Part shown: piece by piece, positions 9,574-19,133 of the stretch
Layout: each line of letters starts with the position of its first letter
How positions within the stretch are numbered: the first letter of the stretch is position 1
Position numbers and translations under genes: made by a program
Assembly (NCBI GenBank): GCA_018398585.1
Contig: JAGTTD010000008.1
Coordinates: 4,352,501 to 4,416,500 of the forward strand
Direction: 5' to 3'
Source: Simmondsia chinensis
Taxonomy: Eukaryota > Streptophyta > Magnoliopsida > Caryophyllales > Simmondsiaceae
DNA length: 64,000 nt
Notes under the pieces: model-generated
Databases searched by the model: none
The model's input: the letters and a program-made list of their open reading frames with translations, nothing else
Told to the model about the DNA's origin: nothing

Positions 9574-12512
9574 ATGAACTTTATCAACAATGGAGCTCAA
9601 AACATGAGACCATCTCTAAATGGGGTTGGAACGGGTCAGGGAAGTTCGCGAGGTGAGGGGAGTCTGCGAATTGGGACATTAAATGTTAGTACGCTAACTA
9701 GGAAAAGCTTTGAAGTAGCCCAAATGATGGCTAGGAGAAAGATCAACATCATGTGTATTTAAGAGACTAGGTGGGTAGGCACTAAAGCAAGGGATGTGTT
9801 AGGCTACAAACTATGGTATTCGGGCCAAGTCAGGGGAAGAAATGGGGTAGGTATTATGGTGGATAGCTCCCTTAGGGACGAAGTAGTAGGGGTCACTCGG
9901 ACTAGCAATAGGATTATTAGCATCAAGTTAGTTTTAGGCGGGGAGATGTTAAACATCATAAGTGCATAAGCCCCACATATAGGACATACACAGCAGGAGA
10001 AGGCCAGTTTCTGGGAGGACTTAGACCTAACAATGCAGGGGATACCCCAGAGCGAACAAGTTGTGATTGGAGGGGACTTTAATGGGCACGTGGGAGCGAA
10101 CACAGACGGTTATGCATCCCACCACGGAGGATTTGGCCATGGAAGGAGAAATGATGAGGGCAAGGCTTTGTTGGACTTCGCCGTCACCTATGAGTTAACA
10201 GTGGTCAACACTTTCTTCAAAAAGCATGAGAACCACATCATCACCTATCAGAGTGGCGAACCAAAGACCCAGATTGACTACATATTACTAAGAATGAGGA
10301 CTCAAAAAGATTGCAAGGATTGCAAGGTTATCGCTGGGGAGGACCTCTCAACACAACACAGAGTAGTGTGTGCTGAGATTAGGATCAAGAGAAAGAACAA
10401 GAAGGCCATCAAACCATCACAACCACGCACGCGATGGAGGGAGTTGAAGGGGGAAAGCTCTCTAGTCTTTAAAGAAAGAGTTGAGGCTGTGCTTGGAGAG
10501 AAGTGTGAGGGAGATTCAAACCACATGTGGAACCAAGTTGCCCAAAGGTTCAGAGATGTGGCACGAGAAGTCCTAGGCGTATCTAAAGGTAGGGCACCAA
10601 AGAACAAAGAGACCTCGTGGTGGTGCAAGGAGGTACAAGAGAGGATTAAGGCGAAACGAGACTGCTTCAAGGAATGGGATCGTAGTGGTGATGAAGACAA
10701 GAGACAACAATATAAACAGGCTCAGAAGGAAGCTAGGATAGCAGTTAGAGACGCTCAATCCAAAGCCTTTGAGGAGTTCTATAAAAGGATGGATACCGAT
10801 GAGGGAGCTAGAGACCTCTATAGAATTACAAAGGCAAGGGAAAGGAGGATTAGAGACCTGGATCAAGTAAGGTGCATAAAGGGGGCAGTAGGACAAGTGC
10901 TCTTGGACAAGCAACAAATCAAAGCCAGGTGGAAGTCCTACTTCCACGATCTGTTTAATGAGAAGGGAGATACAGTTACTTCCCCAGAGGTTCCACGAAC
11001 AACAGCAGTGCAAGAGTCCCACGACCATTGCACCAGAATTAGACCCGAGGAAGTTCGGGAAGCATTGAGGAAGATGGGCAGGGGTAAAGTAGCCGGCCCT
11101 GACGGTATACCCATTGAGGCATGGAAATGTACTGGAGAAACGGGTATAAAATGGTTGATTGAATTATTCAACCAAATCCTCAAGGCAAAAAAGATGCCTG
11201 ATGATTGGTGGAAGAGCATACTAGTCCCCGTCTATAAGAACAAATGCGACATTCAGTGTTGTGCCAACTACAGAGGAATCAAACTAATGAGCCACACTTT
11301 GAAACTATGGGAGTGGGTCATAGAAGGAAGGCTTCGCCACCAAGCAGGAGTCTTAGAGAACCAATTTGGATTTATGCCGGGTAGATCTACAATAGAAGCC
11401 ATCCATCTCCTGAGAAGGTCCATAGAGTGCTACAGAGATAGACAAAAGCACCGTCACATGGTTTTCATTGATCTGGAGAAGGCATATGATAGAGTGCCGA
11501 AAGAAGTCCTATGGTGGGTCCTGGAGAGGAAAGGCATCCACGAGTCCTACATACAAGTCATCAAGGACATATACGAAGATGCTCAAACTAGTGTGCTCAC
11601 TACGGAAGAGGAGACAGACGCTTTTCCCATTACTGTAGGAGTACACCAAGGATCAGCCTTGAGTCCCTTTCTGTTCATTTTGGTGATGGATGAGCTCACT
11701 AGGCACGTCCAAGGGGATGTACCTTGGTGCATACTTTTCGCGGACGACATAGTCTTAGTGGGTGAGTCTAGAGTGGAGGTGAATGAAAAACTACAACTTT
11801 GGAGGTTGGCCCTAGAATCGAAAGGTTTAAGGCTCAGTAGATCTAAGAAAGAATATATGGAACTTAAGTTCAGCACCTCTACCACGCCAAGCACAGAAGT
11901 CGTACGGATTGGATCAGAGCACATACCTCAAAAAGCATGCTTTAAGTACCTAGGTTACATGGTGCAGATGATGGCGAATTAGACGCAGATGTCAACAACA
12001 GGATTAAAGTGGGTTGGCACAAATGGAGAAAGGCAGCGGCGATATTGTGTGATAGGAAATTCCCTCTAAAATTAAAGGGTAAATACTATACGACGGTAGT
12101 GAGGCCAGCTATGTCTTATGGGGAAGAGTGCCGGCCTGTAAAGTGTCACCAAACTCAAAAGATGAGAGTGGCGGAGATGAGAATGCTAAGGTGGATGTGC
12201 GGACACACAAGGAGGGACAGGATCCGAAATGAGGTCATTACAAGTAAACTGGGTGTCGCCCCAATAGAAGATAAGTTAAGGGAGCAACGTCTGCTATGGT
12301 TTGGGCATGTTAGAAGGAGACCCATCATTGCACCTGTCAAGAGATGCGAACAACTTCACATAGCAGACAGGAAGAGAGGGAGAGGACGGCCTAAGAAGAG
12401 CTGGATGGAGACAATACGACGGGATCTTACCTATCTCAACCTAAATGATGAGATGGCTCTAGACAGAGCTGTGTGGAGGACTAGGATAGGCGTTCCCGAT
12501 GTAGCGATGTAG
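9574..12512 (+). pseudogene. RTE LINE ORF: APE endonuclease plus reverse transcriptase
   Basis: The frame starts at ATG 9574. The endonuclease part shows LRIGTLNVSTLT, ETRWVG (catalytic Glu), GGDFNGHVG, QIDYILLR and STQHRVV, the usual APE-like series. The reverse transcriptase part shows GKVAGPDGIPIEAW, GFMPGRST, FIDLEKAYDRVP, GVHQGSALSPFLF and the catalytic FADDIVLV near 11737. The C-terminus (12009-12512) has RMLRWMCGHTRRDRIRNE and RGRGRPKKSW. Stops interrupt at 9760-9762 and 9967-9969, and a single-base frameshift lies around 11965-11975, so no functional protein is made. Plant RTE endonucleases are often mis-annotated as craniofacial development protein 2-like. Start choice is supported by the APE domain beginning ~30 residues later. 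Confidence 0.92.
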
Positions 12513-12649
12513 GAGCATCTGTCCGCTCGTCAGCCTGATCTAGTGCCACGAACCTATGATATGCCTATTCCAAAGCCTGGGCATATGGACTTGCGGTCCC
12601 AGGGGCGGCCATTAGGGATGTGGTATGTGGCATTGTGGGGCGTGGCCTA

Positions 12650-12900
12650 GATAGAAGAAAGAATATAAAATTGAAGAAGCTGCTCTTGAAGTGGTTCAGG
12701 CACGCCAGGAGGAGACCAACCACTGCTCCAGTCAGGTATTGCGATTAGCTTCGTACCACGCTAGGAAGAAGAGGTTGAAACAGGCCAAAGGAGGGACGAC
12801 TGCAGTCGTACGGCGGGACCTCACCCACCTAATCCCACGGAAGGAGATGGCCTCTGATAGAGCTAGACAGAGCTAGAGCTTGAGGGAGGACTAGCATAGA
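12650..12900 (+). repeat. Degenerate second copy of the LINE ORF C-terminus within its 3' region
   Basis: Sequence reading LKWFRHARRRPTTAPVR, then a run similar to the end of the ORF (AVVRRDLTHLIPRKEMASDR, translated from about 12800-12865), repeats the last ~80 codons of the ORF just upstream. It is shortened and out of use. It may reflect a template switch or an older duplication carried by the family. Confidence 0.6.
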
Positions 12901-13239
12901 AGGAGCAGAGGTAGCGGCCGCATACTGCTGATTATTCTGCTACTTATGGGTTCATAAGCGTCAAGGCTCATCAGGTTGTACCTATCTACCTATACGCCTA
13001 TCTGTCTATCTGTCTACTATCGGCCTATTTGCTTATTTGATTATTTGTGTATTTGCTTATTCGCTTATTTGTTTATTTGGCATATTTGTGTATTATAGCT
13101 GTCTTGGAGGGTAGGTTATGCCTCGTAGTCCCCTCTAGGGCATTTTTAGGCTATGACTTACTCTTTTTCTTTCATGACATATTACTCACAACCCATTGCT
13201 CACAGGTCTCCATGAGGTGACAAAGACTTTCCTCTCAAG

Positions 13240-13378
13240 TTGGAGGTCCTCGGAAACAGCCTCTCTTCAGGTTCACACCCTGAAAGGGGAAGACTGCGTA
13301 CATCTACCTTTCCCAGACCCCACTTTTGCGGGAGCCCTTGAGACACTAGGATTGTTGTTGTTGTTGTTGTTTGTTGTT
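13240..13378 (+). other. Conserved 3' tail of the RTE LINE
   Basis: It contains GGAAACAGCCTCTCTTCAGG, GACTGCGTACATCTACC and CCAGACCCCACTTTTGCGGG, and ends in (TTG)n. The same block, with the same order and spacing, ends the SINEs at 793, 17731, 33926, 37458, 37731, 61929, 62243 and 62803. It is presumably the site recognised by the RTE reverse transcriptase. Confidence 0.85.
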
Positions 13379-13399
13379 GTCATGTTAGCATAATTAATT

Positions 13400-13777
13400 T
13401 AATGTAATCCTAAGGGAGTTGTGTGGACAATACCTAGAAAAAAAAAAAAAAAAAAAAAAGTTCCCAAATTTCACGTTATTCTAAAACCGTAGGGCACTTG
13501 AAAAGTATATTATACTTTTTGATAAAAATTTTGATGTTGGGGAATCAAATTGATTTTAGTTAATAGTTCAAGGGGTATATTTGATTAAATTAGAAATTCG
13601 GGGGGGGGGCACATTGATTTTGACCAATAGTTTGTAGGTGTATTTGACCAATAGTTTGTAGGTGTATTTGATTAAATTAGAAGTTCGAAGGGCTACATTA
13701 ATTTTGACCAATAGTTTGAAAGTCTATTTAATAACTTATAATAAATAATAGACATATACATTTATAGAGTTACTATG
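13400..13777. repeat. AT-rich flank with short tandem repeats
   Basis: The unit ATTTTGACCAATAGTTTG with GTATTTGATTAAATTAGAAG recurs two to three times between about 13555 and 13730, with a G9 run at 13602-13610. No coding content. Confidence 0.5.
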
Positions 13778-13794
13778 ATATTAAATAATTTTAT

Positions 13795-15315
13795 GGAGTA
13801 TCTCTCGCGTATGCTTCGTAAAAATGCACGGGAGAAACGGTTCTCCCTTCACCCCAAGTGTAAGAAGTTGGCCATTACACATCTCTCCTTCGCAGATGAT
13901 TTGTTACTGTTTTCTAGAGGGGATAGGGATTCGGTTCTCTCCTTGTGGGCAACTGTATCTCAATTTACCACGATGTTAGGGATGGAACCGAGTGTACTTA
14001 AATCTGGTATTTGTTTTGCCGGTGTTCCTTTGGATCAAAGAAGAGCCATTCTCAATGACACAGGATTTGAGGAGGTCTTCCTATCATTGAGATATCTTGG
14101 AGTTCCGATATGTGGGACTCGATTGCTCTCAGGTCAGTTTGGTCCATTGATTCAGAAAATTCGTGATAAAACTTCTGGTTGGCGCGCTCATGTATTATCT
14201 GTGGCTGGTCGATTGGAGCTTCTTAAGTCTGTTGTTGGAGGTATTTTGGGTTTTTGGTCAAATGTCTTCCTCTTTCCACGTACTATTATTAATGAGATAA
14301 ATTTTATCTATTCTCATTTTTTGTGGAAGGGGGGTGAAGATTTTATAGGTCGGTGGATGGCACCAGTGGCTTGGAGGCGTGTATGCCTTCCAAAAGTGTG
14401 GGGAGGGCTTGGGATTAAACAAGTTGAACCTTAGAATGTTGCTTGCTTTGTAAAATTTATTCGGGATTTCCATCATAAGAGCAATGTTCTTTGGGTAAAA
14501 TGGATTCATGAAGTTTATATGAAAACAGAGGGTATTTGGTCAGTCAAGAGTCGTGTTCATGACTCGTCCTTTTGGAAATCGTTGTTGAAATGCAGAGATC
14601 GTTGGGTGGGGTTGTTTGGTGACGATGTTAATGCTGCTGATGCACTTCTCTGCTACATACATCAAGGCAAATTGAGGATGGTTGATGTATATGATAAACT
14701 GCATGTACAAAGTGAAGTATGGCATTGGCAATGTACAGTACGGGGTATGTCTATACCAAGGCATAGCTTTTGCTTATGGAAAGTGTTGGTTGGGGGAATG
14801 TTTACTGATGAACGTTTGCATAGGATCGGGTGGTCTTTTCCGAGTCGATGTATACTATGCCGGTGCAAAGGAGAATCCTTGTCCCACCTATTTTTTTACT
14901 GTGAGTTTACGTTCTCGGTTTGGAAATTGATATGATCAGTTTCATATTGTCCTGAAGAGAGGAATCTGTCGAGTTATGGAATGGTTCGGTTCGCATGTGC
15001 GCAATAGACAGAAGCGTAGTGTCATCAAAAGAATAGCTGTGACTGCTACTGTCTATAATATTTGGCTTGAGAGAATTAGGAGAATTTTTCAATCACGTGA
15101 GTGTTGCGAGAGTGCTCTAAATAGGTTGATTATTCTGCAAATATGGAGTCGCTTTAACTTTTTGTATGGGGATTGATTTGTGTATTGTAGCTTTGATTGG
15201 TGTGGGGATGATGGTGTAGCAGGGGTGGGAGCCTTTTGTTTTTGAATCGGTTGGATATTGTATTTGAGTTTTTTTGGTTGAAGTAATATAATAGCTCTTG
15301 CCGTTTGACAAAAAA
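13795..15315 (+). mobile_element. 5'-truncated L1-type LINE
   Basis: A ~1.5 kb insertion flanked by a perfect 17 bp TSD, ATATTAAATAATTTTAT, at 13778-13794 and 15316-15332. It ends in CTTGCCGTTTGAC plus an A-run, a typical plant L1 3' end. It carries only the 3' half of ORF2, consistent with target-primed reverse transcription aborting early. Confidence 0.88.
13796..15175 (+). pseudogene. L1 ORF2 fragment: reverse transcriptase end plus zf-RVT
   Basis: The first piece (to 14434) starts inside the reverse transcriptase, with THLSFADDLLLFSRGD as the catalytic F-A-D-D motif. It runs on through LRYLGVPICGT and GRLELLKSVVGGILGFWSNV to WRRVCLPKVWGGLGI, all standard plant L1 landmarks. A stop at 14432 interrupts it. 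A second piece (14519-14935) has IPRHSFCLWKVLVGGMFTDE and a zinc-binding zf-RVT stretch, CILCRCKGESLSHLFFYCEF. A third short piece continues to 15175 (TATVYNIWLERIRRIFQSRE). It is not functional. Confidence 0.88.
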
Positions 15316-15504
15316 ATATTAAATAATTTTATTTCAGCAATAACATTACTCTAAATATAAAAGAACAAAAATGAAAGGGGGTGAAATTGGGTAACAAACG
15401 GGACCCATGTGGAAAAGGGGGTGAAATTGAGTAACAAACAGGACCCATGTGGACTAATTTAACAAACGGGACCCGGAGAGGGGTGTGAACAACCTCATTT
15501 TATA

Positions 15505-16145
15505 GCCGGGAAGAGAGGGAGAGGCCGGCCAAATACAAATACAAATATAAATAAGATTTACATTACAAATAAAAATAGAAATTAGTTAGTGAACTTTTGG
15601 CGAGACCTTGCCGACCCCAACCCAAATAGAGAGATGGCCCTAGTTTAGAGCTCGGTGCAAGTTTAGGATAGGGTAACAGATTTAGCAGCGTTGGAGATAT
15701 GCGCACCTGTATCTGCTTGTATGCCCGTGAATACGCGCGATACGGGTTTAGTCGGTCAAACAGTGCCCCCTTATCCTGGGGGTGCAGGGTTATAGGCTGC
15801 TGATACTCTCATCACATTTTGCACTATCCGTCCTTCTCTCGTCTCTCTCCTGTCTTTTCTCTTCTCTCTTCTCTCTCTCTCCCTCTATCCCTTTCTCCCT
15901 CTCGATTTCTCATCACATGCTTTTTACATGCTCTACATGCTCATCTTACATGCTCTTCTTTCTTTCTTTCTTTCAGGCTCTTCATAACTATCAAACTCTA
16001 AAGACCAGGTTGGGGGTCCTTAGAAACAGCCTCTCGTCAAGGTCTCACTCTGATGGGGTAAGGCTGCGCACATCCTACCCCCCAAACCCTGCTCAAGCGG
16101 AAGCCCCTGTGGCACTGGGACTGTTGTTGTTGCTGTTGTTGTTGT
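15505..16145 (+). mobile_element. 5'-truncated RTE LINE fragment
   Basis: It opens at GGGAAGAGAGGGAGAGGCC, matching the RGRGRPKK coding segment of the RTE ORF. It is then interrupted by an AT-rich insert (15535-15598), and resumes with CCCAAATAGAGAGATGGCCC as in the ORF end. A pyrimidine-rich tract follows (15820-15975), then the conserved tail (GAAACAGCCTCTCGTCAAGG, CTGCGCACATCC), ending in (TTG)n. A possible TSD is CCTCATTTTATA (left) and CACCATTTATAC (right), which is weak. Confidence 0.75.
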
Positions 16146-16149
16146 ACAC

Positions 16150-17001
16150 CATTTATACAAAAATTAGAAATCAGACATTTCAACAAAAAAATTTTAGTAA
16201 AATGATATAGTTTACTGAATAATTATGCACGCCATTTCAAATGGCATGCAAGTTATGGCGTGCAAAACTAATTTATCAAACTGTCACAGTTTAAAAAAAT
16301 AGGAGTGCATAAAGTATGCACGCCATTTCAAATAACGTGTGTAAAATTATATAGTAAAGTGTGTCATTTCACTAAAATTTTTTACTAACATGACATATTT
16401 TTAATTTTTTTTTAAAATGGTGCAATATTCTAAATTAGTCACCCATGTGACCGTAATCAATCATGTTGGCATTATAATTCCTGCAGACGGCACGTTACCC
16501 TTTTTTTTTTAATTTTTCTGGATAAATTATTTAATTAACTTAGAATTATTATTTGTTTAACTTTAAAGTAAGAAATTCTGATTATTCAATACATTGAAAT
16601 AGTTATCCAATGTTATCTTTTTTTTTTTAATTCAAAATTTCATAAATAGGAAGATAGCTTTTATATAACGAGTTTTCCGCTAATTATTGAAAAAGAAAAC
16701 ATATTTTTTAGTGCATAAATTGGCACCTTAATTAATCAGTAAAATTATTCAAAAAGTAATGGAACATACATAAAGAAATTTTCAGGTAATGAGTAAAGAA
16801 TTTATAAATGGTTTCGTATTCGATGTTGTGTTGTATCTCAAAGTTTTTTTTAATACTTTTATCTGCCTTTTGGCTAAAATCAAGTGTAGTAGCTGCTCTT
16901 ATCATTTTAATATCTGATACGTGAGTTATACTCACATAATATTAAATTAAAAAAAAATTTCGAAGTTTTTGAGTTTTGGATTTAGAAGTGGATGTCGGTG
17001 T
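16150..17001. other. AT-rich intergenic DNA with a short direct repeat
   Basis: ATGCACGCCATTTCAAAT occurs twice (near 16223 and 16316) with related GGCGTGCAAAAC text, suggesting a small decayed repeat. No gene. Confidence 0.45.
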
Positions 17002-17075
17002 TGTTAGATTGTAAAATTAATCATGAGCCTTCACCCGTTAACTTAAACTTTTGACATAGTTAGTGCCCGTGGCAT
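17002..17075 (+). repeat. TRIM-type LTR, probably solo
   Basis: TGTTAGATTGTAAAATTAAT followed by CATGAGCCTTCACCCGTTAA and CTTAAACTTTTGACATAG matches the ~72 bp LTR of the TRIM at 32552. No primer-binding site or second LTR is obvious nearby. Confidence 0.5.
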
Positions 17076-17548
17076 TAGAAAAGGGTTTTTTACATTCTCC
17101 GATCCAAATGGCAGAGAAGACAAGTGTTGGGCTATAGTCTTGGGTCTTGTCCGGTAAGTACACCCATTACTTATAGGGTCTCTTTGTGTTCCTCTGTATA
17201 TATACTGTTTATAAGTCTTTTACCCAACAGAAGAGGCTTAATAAGCTGCTCGTAATCCTGCAGTCTAAATATATTCAAGCTTTCATCATTATGTCATGAT
17301 TTGCCCTCAATTTGAGGGTTTTACACATAAATTACTGGGTTAATTGTATGTTTTTACCTATTATTGTCAATACATGTTTTTTTTTTTTTTTTTTTAGCAA
17401 TAGTTCAACATCTTTTCTAAAGAGGGAGAACAACACTAGAGGGAAGGAGAAGACAAGCTTTAAACCCAAAATATTTTGCTTAGAGGATCGGAAGTTAAAC
17501 CACTTCATCGGTCCTATTAGACTTAAACTATGGAGTAAAAACATATGA

Positions 17549-17690
17549 GGTCCACATATAAGCCTAGCTAAGTGGGATTCCATCCAAAAATTAATTGGCA
17601 TTAGGTAGATTAACGCACTAAACTCATATGTTGATCTCTTCTTTCCCTCCATTCCTACGTCAAATACATTTAACTCATATGTAGAGTTCT
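17549..17690 (+). repeat. Dispersed repeat R1 (probable TRIM or LTR piece), copy 1
   Basis: GGTCCACATATAAGCC and CCATCCAAAAATTAATTGGC, then a segment ending in ACTCATATGTAGAG. Close relatives lie at 21808-21965 and 63495-63650, with a fragment at 34490-34560. The copy at 63495 is preceded by a sequence resembling a retrotransposon primer-binding site, so R1 is probably an LTR. Confidence 0.5.
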
Positions 17691-17730
17691 TGCCATAAAT
17701 ACATGTTAGTTGTTTAAAAAACCTCCCTTA

Positions 17731-17969
17731 AAACAACATTCCTAGTGCCGAAGGGTACCTTCTAAGTAGGGTCTTCCGGGGGGGGGGGGGGGGTAGAGAT
17801 GTTTTGATGTACGCAACCTTCTCCTTTCAGAGTAAGTACCCCTAGCCTGAGAAGTGCAACACAAGGACTTTCTAGGAGGTCACCCATCTTGATACTGTTC
17901 TCGCCTCCAGCATGCTTAATTTCGAAATTCTAATGGAATCCGATGCTTTAATGCTAGTCCCTCTTAGGT
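17731..17969 (-). mobile_element. 5S-rRNA-headed SINE (copy S2)
   Basis: On the minus strand it reads an almost complete 5S head (GGATTCCATTAGAATTTCG, AAATTAAGCATGCTGG, then CAAGATGGGTGACCTCCTAG), a linker, and the RTE-like tail. Part of the tail is replaced by a 16-base homopolymer at 17778-17793. The TSD TTTAAAAAACCTCCCTTA is perfect over 18 bp (17713-17730 and 17970-17987). Confidence 0.85.
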
Positions 17970-18070
17970 TTTAAAAAACCTCCCTTAACTAGCAAAAATG
18001 GGAAAGAAAAAGTAAGAATTTAAGGTAGAACGGAGGTAGTTGTGTAGTTGGGGTAACATGCTTGTAGATC

Positions 18071-18330
18071 TGTTAGAGTATAAAATTATTCATGTGTTTT
18101 CATTTATTAGTTTAAACTTTGGGACTATTGGTTTTTTGATATGATATCAGAGCATTGTTGACCAAGAGGTCACGATTTCGAATCTCAATAGCTCCCACTT
18201 TTAATATTAAAACAATTTAAGCATAAAGTATAAGGTAGGCTTGTATACTATTCACGTTTCGAGTCCAATTGTCATTTGCTTGAGCCATCACCCATCAACT
18301 TAAAGCTTTTGAAATAGTCATTCCATAACA
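18071..18330 (+). mobile_element. TRIM element, degenerate
   Basis: The first LTR (18071-18139) begins TGTTAGAGTATAAAA. A primer-binding site resembling initiator Met-tRNA follows directly (TATGATATCAGAGC, 18140-18153). The interior contains CAAGAGGTCACGATTTCGAA. The second LTR is worn (about 18262-18330; CATCACCCATCAACTTAAAG). No coding capacity. Confidence 0.65.
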
Positions 18331-19133
18331 AGACCTTATCCCCTCATGAGAGCTTTAGAATCTATACTTTCTCTTTTCTTTTTTTTTTTAAATGAGAAAA
18401 TAAATATAGTATTCTTTTAGTGATTCTGCATAATCATGTGATATAAATTTACTATTTATTATTTGGTGTCAATTAAATATGGTCTATGCAATGAACCAAG
18501 GGTTTGAATTATATAATATGATGTGTATATTTAAGGGACTTGCATTAATGGTTTCATCTTGTTATGAAATGATCATAAATATATGGGTTGACGAGTAATT
18601 TTACATTTTGACCCCAAAAAAGTGTAAATTTACATTATTAATTAGGTTGCCGTATTTTTACTTTTTTTTCTTTATAATTAAGATGATAAGGTTCTTAGAG
18701 ATTATTTGGTTGGTGGGCGGGAGTGGAAATGAGTAATCTATTCCTATTTTTAGATTGTTTAGTACACAAAAGGGGGACTGAAAGGGAAGGATGAGAATGG
18801 GTGGGAATGAAAATGAACTTCCATTCTCACATTTTCATATTTAAGAGGAGGCCTGAGTTTGGTAGGGTGGAAATGGGAATAAAAAAAGAGATTTGGGTCC
18901 CACTTTTTAACACTATAATATTAATAATAAAATACTAAATTATTATTATTGTTATTATTATGATATTATTACAATTACTATAGTGATATTGTTGTTGTTG
19001 TTGTTATTATTATTATTACTACTACTACTACTACTACTACCCACATGTGCATATCAAACATGGGAATGGCTATTTTAGCCCATTCCCATCTCCATTCCAT
19101 CATATACCAAATGAAGGTGTGGGAATTTTATTT

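Larger units (their letters stand above)
8712..13378 (+). mobile_element. RTE-type LINE retrotransposon, apparently full length, inactive
   Basis: This is a ~4.67 kb insertion bounded by a ~21 bp TSD. In order it has: a C-rich 5' region (8712-9573); one ORF with an apurinic-type endonuclease and reverse transcriptase (9574-12512, broken by two stops and a frameshift); a long 3' region holding a degenerate second copy of the ORF C-terminus (12650-12900); a pyrimidine-rich tract; and a conserved ~140 bp 3' tail ending in (TTG)n. The single ORF with a C-terminal motif reading RLLWFGHVRRR followed by GRGRPKKSW fits the plant RTE clade. The tail is shared with the 5S-headed SINEs of this window. 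Two 5'-truncated relatives lie at 15505-16145 and 57437-58156. Confidence 0.9.

Noticed and set aside
10302..11924. Several long minus-strand ORFs opposite the RTE reverse transcriptase
   Set aside because: Antisense shadows of a clearly coding plus-strand frame.
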